DNA of 64,000 bases from positions 16,355,002 to 16,419,001 of the forward strand of contig NC_019859.2 of assembly GCF_002234675.1 (NCBI RefSeq), in the 5' to 3' direction. Positions 19,685-29,859 of the stretch are shown piece by piece. A program made the translations under genes and the position numbers. Origin of the DNA: Oryzias latipes (Eukaryota > Chordata > Actinopteri > Beloniformes > Adrianichthyidae). The notes below the pieces were generated by a model that was not told the origin of the DNA, made no database searches, and was given only the letters and a program-made list of their open reading frames with translations. Every line of letters begins with the position of its first letter. The stretch's first letter is position 1.

Positions 19685-21445
19685 TTATATTTTGTGGTCG
19701 TCCTGCAGGAACAAGATTGCGTCCACTGTACCAGGTTTCAGTGAAGTTCTCCGCTGATCTATTGTACGGCCAGCTGCGCTAAAAACTCGCTCACTGCTGC
19801 TGCTGCTTGCGGGTATGCACAACACGGATCTTGCTAACTTGGCAAATTTCGGGTATATACTCGAGTTTATTCTCCACCAGCCAAGCAAATCTCGGTGAAC
19901 AGCCATGGCGTGCTTTTGACTAATGTACAAGTTAACCTCATCTTGAACAGGAGCATCATCGTCATCATCCATATTTTCCCACTCACTGAAAAAAGAAGCC
20001 CTTTTTCGTTTTGCTGCAGGTGGAGAAAGGGGGCTGAACGTGTGCGCCTCGTCCTCCTCGTTTTCAAAAGTAGTGGTGGCTTCTCCTCTTTCATCTTCTT
20101 CTTCTTCCAGGAGTGTTTGGACATGTGCATGCTCCTCTAACACTTCTGTCGGTGTCATCATTCTAAGTTTGTTGAAGTTAGGCCACAGGAATAGTGCAAC
20201 TTTGTGCAACATATGTATTTTGACTTTTTGATTCAAAAGTTCAGAATGCCTGTGGCGCACAAACGCCTGCTGAGGATTATCTGCAGAACTGGGTTGACAG
20301 TGCTTTTTTAACCTCTCATTCCAGAGGCAAACTAGATTCAGTGTGGTATATTTATCTCCTTCCAGTTCTCGTTGTGCTTCATAGAAAGGATCTAGAAAGG
20401 TGATCAAAAAATCCAATAAATCTGGTGCAATGTTGTCCATGCGCACCTCCTCTGCGCGTGACTGCAGCTTCTCATACAAATCATTGTATATCTCGCGCAC
20501 AGACTTGAGCATCAAGTAAACGGTGCTGAATCTGGTTTCAACCATCTGAAGCACTGTTTTTGATAGTTGTGCTACCAGACCAGATTGCTTGATAAAACGG
20601 ACGACACTCTTGGCTGCACTAATTGTTTCTCCGATGTCTGGGGCATCTGCAGACAGTGCGTCCTTGTCCAGGCCATGCCGAACTACAGTGTTGATTACAT
20701 GATCAAGGCACGAGAGGCGCTTGTAAGGCTCCAAAGCTTTCACGATGTTACTGCCCGGATTTGTAACCCATACTTCCAAACCAAATCTATTTACCAGCAG
20801 CCGGACCAGTTCTCTTCTTATATTCTTCCCCATTTTGGCGTCTTCTGCTGGAAATACAGCAGTGGTGAAGGTTCTTCCAACCAAGCTGAAGTCCGTTTCA
20901 GTAAAATGACAAGTTATTGCAATATAACTCATCTTTCTATAATCATCTGTCCACATATTGATACTCATGGCGATGTCCCAGCCACCTGCCAGAGCATTCT
21001 TTACCCACTCAATTAACAAGCTCCTTTTCACCTCAGCCTTCTTGGCGCACGCCTTTGACACTGTGGTGTAATGGGGGAGGACCGAGTCGACAGGTACGCG
21101 CCCAAAAGTTGACCCAACATTGATCAATTCTTGGGCCAGACTTTTGAAACCTTCGCCACTGACTACGGAAAATGGTCTAAGGTTCTGACAGCAAAAGTCC
21201 ACGCACTTGTCTGTGATGGCCTGCTTAGCGCGAAGAGGGGCGGTCCTTGGGACAAATGATAATATAGATGTTTGACGTTGATGATCATCACTTTTGCCAG
21301 TATAGCTCCTTAAATGCCTGCTCAACATCAAGGTGCCAGTCTTTTTGGTCTCATATGAAAGCAAAGCACCACATTGACTACATTCAGCGAAGCCAACACA
21401 AGTTTCTGTATCATTTTCAACTATATATTTGAAGCTTTTCCACAC
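19685..21445 (-). CDS. hAT transposase, 586 aa open frame, probably inactive
   Basis: The long uninterrupted frame opens at GTG (21443-21445); an in-frame TGA about 13 codons upstream means the true first exon is elsewhere (the frame continues upstream as KRQTLTAGKSK) or lost. Domains: BED-like finger near residues 17-50 (CSQCGALLSY...LMLSRHLRSY), first RNase-H-like block (DIAMSINMWTDDYRKMSYIA) with its aspartate, second block VWVTNPGSNIVKALEPYKRL, an insertion domain with DFLITFLDPFYEAQRELEGD, an acidic stretch (EEEEDERGE..., DDDDDAPVQDE), then the C-terminal hATC domain (ASSSSSERVFSAAGRTIDQR, LFLQDDHKI). The second catalytic aspartate expected in the VTD motif is Asn (AAT at 20759-20761). 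The last zinc ligand in HLRS-Y also appears replaced. Family: hobo/Hermes-like ZBED type. Confidence 0.85.
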   Translation of the reverse strand: MWKSFKYIVENDTETCVGFAECSQCGALLSYETKKTGTLMLSRHLRSYTGKSDDHQRQTSILSFVPRTAPLRAKQAITDKCVDFCCQNLRPFSVVSGEGFKSLAQELINVGSTFGRVPVDSVLPHYTTVSKACAKKAEVKRSLLIEWVKNALAGGWDIAMSINMWTDDYRKMSYIAITCHFTETDFSLVGRTFTTAVFPAEDAKMGKNIRRELVRLLVNRFGLEVWVTNPGSNIVKALEPYKRLSCLDHVINTVVRHGLDKDALSADAPDIGETISAAKSVVRFIKQSGLVAQLSKTVLQMVETRFSTVYLMLKSVREIYNDLYEKLQSRAEEVRMDNIAPDLLDFLITFLDPFYEAQRELEGDKYTTLNLVCLWNERLKKHCQPSSADNPQQAFVRHRHSELLNQKVKIHMLHKVALFLWPNFNKLRMMTPTEVLEEHAHVQTLLEEEEDERGEATTTFENEEDEAHTFSPLSPPAAKRKRASFFSEWENMDDDDDAPVQDEVNLYISQKHAMAVHRDLLGWWRINSSIYPKFAKLARSVLCIPASSSSSERVFSAAGRTIDQRRTSLKPGTVDAILFLQDDHKI

Positions 21446-21949
21446 TTTACTCTTACCGGCGGTGAGTGTTTGCCTTTTCAGTTCCCCTGTCTTACCTCTA
21501 GGAAAAAGTATTGAACCCTGACGTCACATCGTTATCATGATGTGATTGGCTGGATATTGGTGTGTTCTTAGATCGACTAGTTCTAGTGAAACAAGGAAAG
21601 CGACGTCTTCTCCCTCAAATTTTTTTTTACATTGAATTTCGGGGTCATCAAAATGTTAGGGTTAAAAAACATTCAGAATGAGAATTCAAAGGTTTAAAAT
21701 AAATTCCGAATCTGATGGAACAGAAAAAAATCCATAGCATATCTATCTATCACTCTAACTATACTTTCCATCCATACACCAAAAAAAATGTAATACTGAA
21801 AAAATATCTCACCTTTCCTCAACTTGAGGGGATGCTGCTTATGGTTCTGTTAGTTTCTGGGGGGGGGGGGGGAGACAAACAGCCGTTATAATAGATGTGA
21901 CTTCCTATTGAAGCGATTCTGTAGCATAAATAAAAATCAAAGTCAAAAC
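21446..21949. other. Upstream flank of the hAT transposase, unassigned
   Basis: Contains TGACGTCA-like text (about 21521), a G13 run (about 21859) and a segment (21666-21752) inverted relative to 17768-17850. No exon was identified. Confidence 0.4.
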
Positions 21950-22330
21950 CAGAAATGCTTTTTCATTTTCAAAACAAAGCTGCATTTTTTTGACTCAAAA
22001 ATAAAATGAAAAAGCAATCCACCAAAATGCTTTTTCATTTCCTTCCTCAACACAGTTTATTCTGTCACTTAATTAAAATGAAAATGGTATTTGACATTTC
22101 ATTTTCAAGACGTTATCTTGTAAATGTGTAGCATAATTCAATTAGAAATGTCTAATTTGATGATTAAAATGGATTAACAGAATGCTTTTTCATTTTCAAA
22201 ATGTAGCTGCATCAAATGCCTCAAAATTAATATTAAAAAGCAATATTTCAAAATGCTTTTTCATTTTATACTTAAAACCGCTTATTCTGTGTCATAATTA
22301 AAACGAAAAAGCAAAGAGGGGATTGCATTT
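21950..22330. repeat. Degenerate tandem repeat with AAATGCTTTTTCATTTTC cores
   Basis: The core AATGCTTTTTCATTT recurs at about 21955, 22026, 22180 and 22252, with inverted AAAATGAAAAAGCA between. The termini of the array are unclear. Confidence 0.6.
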
Positions 22331-22379
22331 GCATTTTCACATCCACCCTGATGTAATTCCCACATATTTACAAATTTAT

Positions 22380-22450
22380 TTACAGCTTCGTGCAGTCTGA
22401 AGAGCAGTGAAATACACCTGAGTCACTATTTGTCCGACTGTACTTTGTAT
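22380..22450 (+). repeat. Dispersed repeat shared with 61737-61790 (opposite strand)
   Basis: GCAGTCTGAAGAGCAGTG...ACACCTGAGTCACT...TTGTCC is present here and inverted near 61.75 kb. Family unknown. Confidence 0.7.
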
Positions 22451-22589
22451 TTTTTATTATCATTTTAAATTTTCTCCTGTTTAATTCAATTACTCTCGGG
22501 TCGCGGTGGGCGGGGCTAATCTCCGCGATTTGAAGCCTTCTGTTCACATCGATGATTAAAATTATTATTTGAGAGTACAGTACAGAAGG

Positions 22590-22942
22590 CAGGGCTCCAG
22601 ACTGCGACCATTTTGTCGCATTTTGCGACCAAAATTTGAGAGTGTGCGACCAGTAAATTTGCAACCCCCCCCCACCCTCCGTATTTTTTATACATTTAAC
22701 GTGGAAACGGCACGTCAATGATCAATGAAATAATCAATGAGACGAGAGCACACACTCGCGTAAGTGGCTAAAATGCGTGTAGGGGGAGGGGCATATAGAT
22801 AATCGAGCACACGTAAACATCTGTGGGAATGAAACGGAGACAAACATCATCACAACCTGTGGGTGCATCTGAGCTATGAGCAAGCGAACTATTGATTCAT
22901 TCTTCCGACCTGCGGCTAGTGTACCAGTGCCAGAGTCTACAG
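22590..22942 (+). mobile_element. 5' end of a hAT element with the first codons of its transposase
   Basis: CAGGGCTCCAGACTGCGACC at 22590 followed by TTGCGACCAAAATTTGAG is a hAT terminus of the ZNF862/KIAA1586-like class. An ATG at 22876 starts MSKRTIDSFFRPAASVPVPE, the typical K-IDSFF start of these transposases. The frame is cut at 22943 by another hAT terminus. Confidence 0.7.
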
Positions 22943-24060
22943 CAGGGGTCTCAAACTCGCGGCCCGCGGGCTATTTGTGGCCCCCACCTTGAAATGAAAG
23001 TTTAATTTTAATGCGTCCTGCCAGTTTGTATGATTGAATGACACCTTTTCATTAGCCGCAATTACATGGGCAGAATATCTTGATCGGATCAATGGTCGGG
23101 TTAAAATTCACCCGTGCACATGAGCACAGAAAACCTTTTTCTGATTAGAACAAACGTTCCCATGGCTCACACTTTCTTTCGGAATGAATAATTTGGAAAT
23201 AAGCAGTAGTGTAAAATCACCCGGATGCGGAAATAGGTCCCGTTGTAAACAAACCGCTGCCACAGACATTTATACAGCAGCTCGGTAACATACGAGACGA
23301 TCTTCCAAACGTGCTTTTATTAATATTATGAATATTATGAAGTGCCTGTTCGCTCATCGTTATATTCAATCTGTGTGGTTAGTGCTTTTTTGTGGAAGAA
23401 TTAAGATGGACGAAAGCTTAGGACAGGCTCACAAGGGCTAACAACTTGATTAGCCCGATGGACACAAAATCCAGGACCGTGCGAGAAACGCAGCAATCTG
23501 CAGCTTTGTAAGGACTGAGCGACATTTATTTCTGCTCTGAAAAGTTCACACAGACCGCCCCAAAGCCACTCTGTGAGCTAGCGGCCCGAGCTCTGTTCGA
23601 ACACGGTTCCTCCTGAGTCCTGCAGCCGCTAACCCAGAGCGGCGGGACGGCTCGCAGTCTGAATTATCCCACACATAACAAAACAACAAAACGCACACGT
23701 AAAACCCCCCCACACACACACAAAATTATTAATCCAGCTGCTCTGCTCACTCGGGTGCCAGTGGACCGAGTGAGCGTCGGGGGGCACGAAGCGCTCCTCC
23801 TCCGACTCTCTCCCGTGAGGGGTGAAAGAGAGGGGAGAGCCAGCGGGGCGAGAGTGGAGCAGTGCTTTTCACAGCACCTCCGCAAAGCAGCTGCTCGGTC
23901 CCATACGCGCTCCAAAGCTTTCTCCCAGCGAAACACCATCTATGCATGACGTAACCCAGAGCAGAAGAGTCACACGATCGGAATGACCATTTACATGCTC
24001 CACGATCGGATAAACGATCGGTATAACCCACCTATCTCGATCGGAAAGAAATTCTGATCC
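22943..24060 (+). mobile_element. Second hAT terminus nested in the first; interior unassigned
   Basis: CAGGGGTCTCAAACTCGCGG at 22943 is a classic hAT end. It is preceded by GTCTACAG, a candidate 8-bp target whose partner was not found. The following kilobase is GC-mixed, with several GATCGG motifs (23090, 23975-24045), and no ORF that looks real. Confidence 0.45.
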
Positions 24061-24071
24061 GAATGAATCTG

Positions 24072-25790
24072 CTATAAATGTGTTTTTGCCATATGTTCAA
24101 ATATCTCTTAGAAAATAACTGTTAGTTTTCAGTGAGTCATTTCACTTCTCATTGATAGTGTCCCACCTGGTGATGTCATATAATAAGTTTCAGAGGGATC
24201 TGAAAATGTGGAATGTGGAATTTCAAAATAAGACCATATTTGAAGCTATGGCAAAAACACATTTCATAGCAGATTTCAAATGGGTTTTATTTTGAAATTC
24301 CACATAAGATCTGTCTGTAACTTAGTTAATAACATCACCAGGTGGGATACTATCAGTGAGAAGTGAAATGATTCTCTGAAAACTTGCAGTTTTCTTTTTA
24401 GACATATGTGAACCTATGGCAAAAACACATTTATAGCAGATTTCAATTGGGTTTTATTTTGAAATTCCACATCAGATCCCTCTGAAACTTTTCTTGTGAC
24501 ATCACCAGGTAGGATACTATCAGTGAGAAGTGAAATGACCCTCTGAAAACTAGCAGTTTTCTTTTTAGACATATGTGAACCTATGGCAAAAACACATTTA
24601 TAGCAGATTTCACTTGGGTTTTATTTTGAAATTCCACATCAGATCTGCCTGAAACTTTTTATGTGACATCACCAGGTAGGATACTATCAGTGAGAAGTGA
24701 AATGACTCTCTGAAACCTAGCAGTTTTCTTTTTAGACGCATGTGAACCTATGGCAAAAACACATTTATAGCAGATTTCAATTGGGTTTTATTTTGAAATT
24801 CCACATCAGATCTGTCTGAAACTTTTTTTGTGACATCACCAGGTAGGATACTATCAGTGAGAAGTGAAATGACTCTCTAGCAGTTTTCCTTTTAGACGTA
24901 TGTCAACCTATGGCAAAAACACATTTATAGCAGGTTTTCAATTGGGTTTTATTTTGAAATTCCACATCAGATCCCTCTGAAACTTTTTTTGTGACATCAC
25001 CAGGTGGGACACTATCAGTGAGAAGTGAAATGACTCTCTGAAAACTAGCAGTTTTACTTTTAGACATACGTGAACATATGGCAAAAACACATTTTTAGCA
25101 GATTTCAATTGGGTCTTATTTTGAAATTCCACATCAGATCTGTCTGAAACTTATTTAATGACATCACCAGGTGGGACACTATCAGTGAGAAGTGAATTGT
25201 CTCTCTGAAAACTAGCAGTTTTCTTTTTAGACATACGTAAACATATGGCAAAAACACATTTATAGCAGATTTCACTTGGGTTTTATTTTGAAATTCCACA
25301 TCAGATCTGCCTGAAACTTTTTATGTGACATCACCAGGTAGGATACTATCAGTGAGAAGTGAAATGACTCTCTGAAAACTAGCAGTTTTACTTTTAGACA
25401 TACGTGAACATATGGCAAAAACACATTTATAGCAGATTTTAATGGGGTTTTATTTTAAAATTCCACATCAGATCTGTCTGAAACTTATTCAATGACATCA
25501 CCAGGTGGGACACTATCAGTGAGAAGTGAAATCACTCTCTGAAAACTAGCAGTTTTACTTTTAGACATACGTGAACATATGGCAAAAACACATTTATAGC
25601 AGATTTCAATTGGGTTTAATTTTGAAATTTCAAATCAGATCCCTCTGAAGCTTATTTAATGACATCACCAGGTGGGACAGTATCAATGAAAAGTGAAACG
25701 ACTCTGAAAACAAGCAGAATTTTTAGACCCACGTCAACATAAGTCCTCCTTAATTCAAGATTTGAATTGCGTTTTATTTTGAAATTTACT
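24072..25790 (+). repeat. 167-bp tandem array, nine direct units preceded by one inverted unit
   Basis: The marker GCAAAAACACATTT starts at 24251, 24419, 24586, 24753, 24913, 25081, 25248, 25415 and 25582, so the period is 167-168 with one 160-bp unit. Each unit holds TTTATTTTGAAATTCCACAT, GACATCACCAGGT and CTATCAGTGAGAAGTGAAAT. The first unit (24072-24240) is in the opposite orientation (GTGTTTTTGCCATATG...). Short ORFs inside are fortuitous. Confidence 0.93.
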
Positions 25791-25797
25791 TATTCGA

Positions 25798-25802
<5 letters not shown>

Positions 25803-25889
<87 letters not shown>
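25803..25889. repeat. (TA)n microsatellite
   Basis: About 85 bp of alternating TA, followed by a G10 run. It borders the 167-bp array. Confidence 0.97.
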
Positions 25890-25890
<1 letters not shown>

Positions 25891-26190
25891 TGGGGGGGGG
25901 GTTATATACATATAAATGTAATGACAGTTCTTACACTATGTTTTTACTTTTAAAAAATATTACTTCTTGCTGTTACCGTAATGTACGGAAGAACGCGGCA
26001 CACTGTTTTTAAGAGAGGGCTCACTTGATAGCATTTCGACGAGAGAAGGCTGGCTTTACACCAGTACTTCCACTTAGCTAGCTCACAGTAGGTGGAACGG
26101 TTTTGAAAGGCTGAGTAATGTCAATAGCAGTAGGTTCTCACATTTTCCTTTAAATTAGTCTCCACACAACGCGGGACTTAGCAAAAGGAA

Positions 26191-26292
26191 GTCCACTAAA
26201 GTGACGATGACCCCCCCCCCCACACACACACACACACACACACACAGACTTTGCTGGGGGGGGGGGGGTAGTTCATCGTCACTTTAGTGGAC
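26191..26292. repeat. Hairpin: 20-bp perfect arms with C-run and G-run, CA repeat in the loop
   Basis: GTCCACTAAAGTGACGATGA (26191-26210) is the exact inverse of 26273-26292. Inside are a run of C, (CA)n and, before the second arm, a run of about 13 G. Confidence 0.92.
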
Positions 26293-26640
26293 CGCCGTGC
26301 GCGCGAGCGCCTACTGCCCCTCCATCGAGAGCAAACACCCACGACACAACTACTCACTCAGTCTTCTCTGCGCATTATTGGAATTCACAGAGTTTACCGC
26401 TGAATCTGCGTGCGGCGTCAAAGTACCACACACACCGAGCACACCTCCCCCTACCTGGCTGCCGTCGAGGGCTGCGGCCGGCAGGGGCAAAAGTGGCGAA
26501 CTCCGCAGCCTTAACTATGCTATAACTATGCTGATAACTATGATAAAAGTGGTTACAAAGCTCTTCCATGAAAAATAACATTATTAAAAATTATGTCTCC
26601 CACTTCCTTAAACTATTTTTTAGAGTAAATTCAACTTACC
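26293..26640 (+). other. CpG-richer stretch, no gene recognised
   Basis: 26293-26500 is rich in CG dinucleotides, but no splice-linked exon or known domain was found. TAACTATG is repeated four times at about 26511-26540. Confidence 0.3.
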
Positions 26641-27245
26641 TTTTACAATTTACACCAGCCAGCAGGATCTCACAGCTTATACAAAATGGCTGCCTCCTAA
26701 ATTTCTCCCACCTCCCAGAATGCTTCTTGACTGACGGGGTTTACTAATCCAAAATTAAGGGGCAAAGGTCTAAAAATGACTATTTGGGTCATTTTCACTA
26801 TAAAGTGCCTTTGGTGTCCCCATAGTATAGTATAGGCTCTGCAGTGTTGTTTGTTCTGCTATGTGGTTTTGGTGTGAAAGAAGTGCACGGCTGTATATGT
26901 GAGTGTGGAAGCCAAGTCTGTTCTTTGAAGCAGCAGCTCTGCTGGAAACCTGACGGTGTCAACACAAGGCAGGGGTCTGGAGTAGGAGCCCAAACCTCTG
27001 GATTAGGATGTAATATTAATAAACACACAACTATTATAGTTAAATAATAAATCTAATACTATATTAGCATTAGGGTATAGTGTTGATAGATACATGAATA
27101 CAACAGTTGTATAATGAATTTTATACTATATTGGCATTTTTGAGCTTGTCGTGATATGTATATAGATATGTAGATATGTATGTGATATGTAGATAATATA
27201 GAGGGAGAATTTGACAGAGAAACTCACAATGATGGTTGGGGCCCG
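26641..27245. other. Unassigned stretch
   Basis: No gene was recognised. 27155-27200 is GATATGTA low-complexity sequence. Confidence 0.3.
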
Positions 27246-28105
27246 CAGTGTTTTTCAACCTTTTTTGAGCCACGGCACACTTTAACCTTGACAAAAATCC
27301 CGCGGCACACCACCATCCAAAAAAATAGATAAATAAAAAAGAAAAGAAAAAGCTCAGTCTGTATTGATCTACAGCCGCTCTGCAATCTCACATGCATTTT
27401 TGTGATAATAGTTGCAGAAAACGCTGGAAGCTGCAGCTGTTTTTTCTAAAAGATGTATGAAAAATTCATTCAAAAGATTCAAAAACTGTTTGATTTGTGT
27501 TCGTTGTTTTAAGACGTTAAGAGGAGAGACTCATTGTGCGCTAAGACAGTCACTTTACTGCATCATGGGAGATGTAGTGCCCGTAATCCGCCGACCGCAG
27601 AAAGACCAGCGTCTTTGAGCTTCATGGTTTTGTTCACTTGTTCCAGTCTGATACCAGATTCTGTGGAAAGCTACACCGCTAAAGACGAGCTTTAGCTGGT
27701 ATTTTTGTTAGAACAGAGAGACTTTTTTGCGCTAAATCGAAACAAGGAAGTGAATACTTTAACCACTTCTGATTGGTCAGACTGATGACATGTGATTAAG
27801 CCTTCAAGAATGATTGGTGGAGACAGTTAAAGGGGCGGGACTTTTCAGCTAAATCGCGGTATCCCGTTATTCTTATCAAAATGTCTTTAATAGAATCATA
27901 TAAACACAAAGAAAAAATAATTTTATGATATTTCATATTCTTAACTACTCAGTTTTTTATCAGGGCCTGTTTGGATGAACAAAGACTGATTTCCTGGAGA
28001 TGGTAATTGCTTTTAGATCAGTTAATGAGGGCAATTTCTCACGGCACACTTGAGCATCTCCCACGGCACACTAGTGTGCCGCGGCACACTGGTTGAAAAA
28101 CACTG
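27246..28105 (+). mobile_element. Non-autonomous hAT element, 860 bp, TSD GGGGCCCG
   Basis: Same family as 18014-18667: starts CAGTGTTTTTCAACC, ends GGTTGAAAAACACTG. Perfect 8-bp duplications lie at 27238-27245 and 28106-28113. It keeps about 200 bp (27450-27670) that the shorter copy lacks. Confidence 0.92.
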
Positions 28106-28113
28106 GGGGCCCG

Positions 28114-29160
28114 GACGGGCCAGAGAGGAATGTGAGGGTGCAGTTTTAGGAGGATTAAAATTGGTGGTCTAGGCTGATGGTGTGGTGGCAAAGTGCAGAA
28201 CATATGATGAGGTGTTCTTTTACTGGTCTTTAAAAATTCCATTTGGAATTCCACAGCATTTCAGAAAATCTGTTAGATAAAACGTCAATGAGGGTCACGC
28301 AACATGAGAGTAGAGTAAGAAATAAAAAGACCTGGAAGGCACAGATAGAGAGGAAATTCTGCTGGAAAAGGAGGAGCAGCCGATGTCTGAACCAACTGGT
28401 TCAACCTTTATCCTAAATTGTTAATTAAGAACTGTCCTGTTTATAAGTCTGATGTTCTTGAGAAATTCTAAATCAGAATAGGAATATTTTGTAATATTAT
28501 TTTGTAACGCAGTGGAGGGTTGAGGTTTTACACAGAGAGGTAGGTGCAGCTGCACGTTCCCGCGTAGCTCTTCTGGTGGAGCGGGCCCGCGGACAAAGTC
28601 CGGGTGTGTGTGTGTGAATAAAAAAAGACAAAAAAACAGAAAAAGGGGGGGACATGAAGGTTAATACTAGTTACACACCAACAGTCTTATTTCATTAAAA
28701 GGGTTTATTTTGTTTAAGGGTTATACCTAAGTGTTGTGTTTTGTATTTTGTGCTTTTGGGTAAAGGTTTTTATTGTGTTAAAAGTTATAGACTGTATAAT
28801 TCTTTGCGTTGTCTGTGTTTTAAAAAAAACATTTGTAGTTGGATGTGTGAATTGCATTTTTGTTTAATTGGAGTTGCGTTGGTGACATGGCTGAAGGTAG
28901 ATAAAGAGAAGCTGGGACTCTGGGGACAGCATGAGGTCAGAGGTCATTGGGGAACCTGCATATACAAAAGCAAATGAAACACACCAAGGAGGATCTGATG
29001 ACGTCTGACAGGACAGAGCAGTGAAGACAACGTCTTCCTTCTGAGAGGGTGTCAGAAGGAGCTGTGACAAAGCAGGTTCGTCTGGGAACTGCGTATCGAA
29101 CAGGAGGATGGACGTACAGCACACACATACATACTAAATAAAAAACAACACAAAACATGA
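28114..29160. other. Unassigned stretch, possibly 5' flank or LTR of the decayed retrovirus
   Basis: No ORF with a recognisable domain. Contains (GT)n near 28605. No repeat of this text was found downstream of the retroviral pol, so an LTR pair could not be shown. Confidence 0.25.
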
Positions 29161-29859
29161 CAACACAACTATTTTTGGATAAACGGAAAGTTGCAGTATT
29201 ACGGGCTCCTAAATCTTTAACTATACAATGGGTGATAAAATTTCTGCAGATGATTATTTGTTAGTAAACCTTTTCTGGAATCACACTGCATAGAAATGCT
29301 GTTAGTTCACGCCCAGTTTTTCCAGACACACTAAGAGTTATAATAAGACTTAAAATAAATGAATAAAATAAAATAAAGATAAAAAAAAGGGAAGAAGATT
29401 TTGAGGTTTGGACAGACAGTGCTTAAATTTATTCTGTCCACAGACGGGGCTTTTGAAAATTATAATCAGTTATAATGTTTGGACACACATCCTAGAGATT
29501 CAGCCTCTCACCACAGCTGCTGGTCTGCAGCCTTGAGTTTCCCGGGGAGATGCAGTCAGAGCGCTTTGTTTGGAATTTACTTCAAATGGTGTATAGGAGT
29601 GTCTGTGCATGCTGTTGTCATTCAATAAAAACAGAGGATACGGTGTCTGCACAGTGTTAACTAAACAACTAATGTTACTTCAGACTAGGAGTTGGTATGA
29701 CAATATGATTCAAACTAACAAACTCAAACTTACAATGCCAAATTACAACAAATGCACCTGAAAGTGAGAAACAATTATGGATTAAACGTTTAATGTCAAA
29801 AGGAAGACAATAAATTGGAAGAAGTCAATAAACAGTTAATTGAGTTGCAGCTGGCCGAG

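Noticed and set aside
23664-24031. GC-rich overlapping ORFs near 23.8 kb
   Set aside because: No domain, no splice support, overlapping both strands.
24938-25299. Two similar 64-aa minus-strand ORFs
   Set aside because: Chance frames in the 167-bp tandem units.
24072-25790. CRISPR-like array
   Set aside because: Units are contiguous 167-bp tandem repeats without unique spacers, in a vertebrate genome.
25767-26012. ORF with an Ile-Tyr repeat
   Set aside because: Translation of the TA microsatellite.
26297-26581. ORFs over the CpG-richer stretch
   Set aside because: No domain, no start context and no splice-linked continuation.
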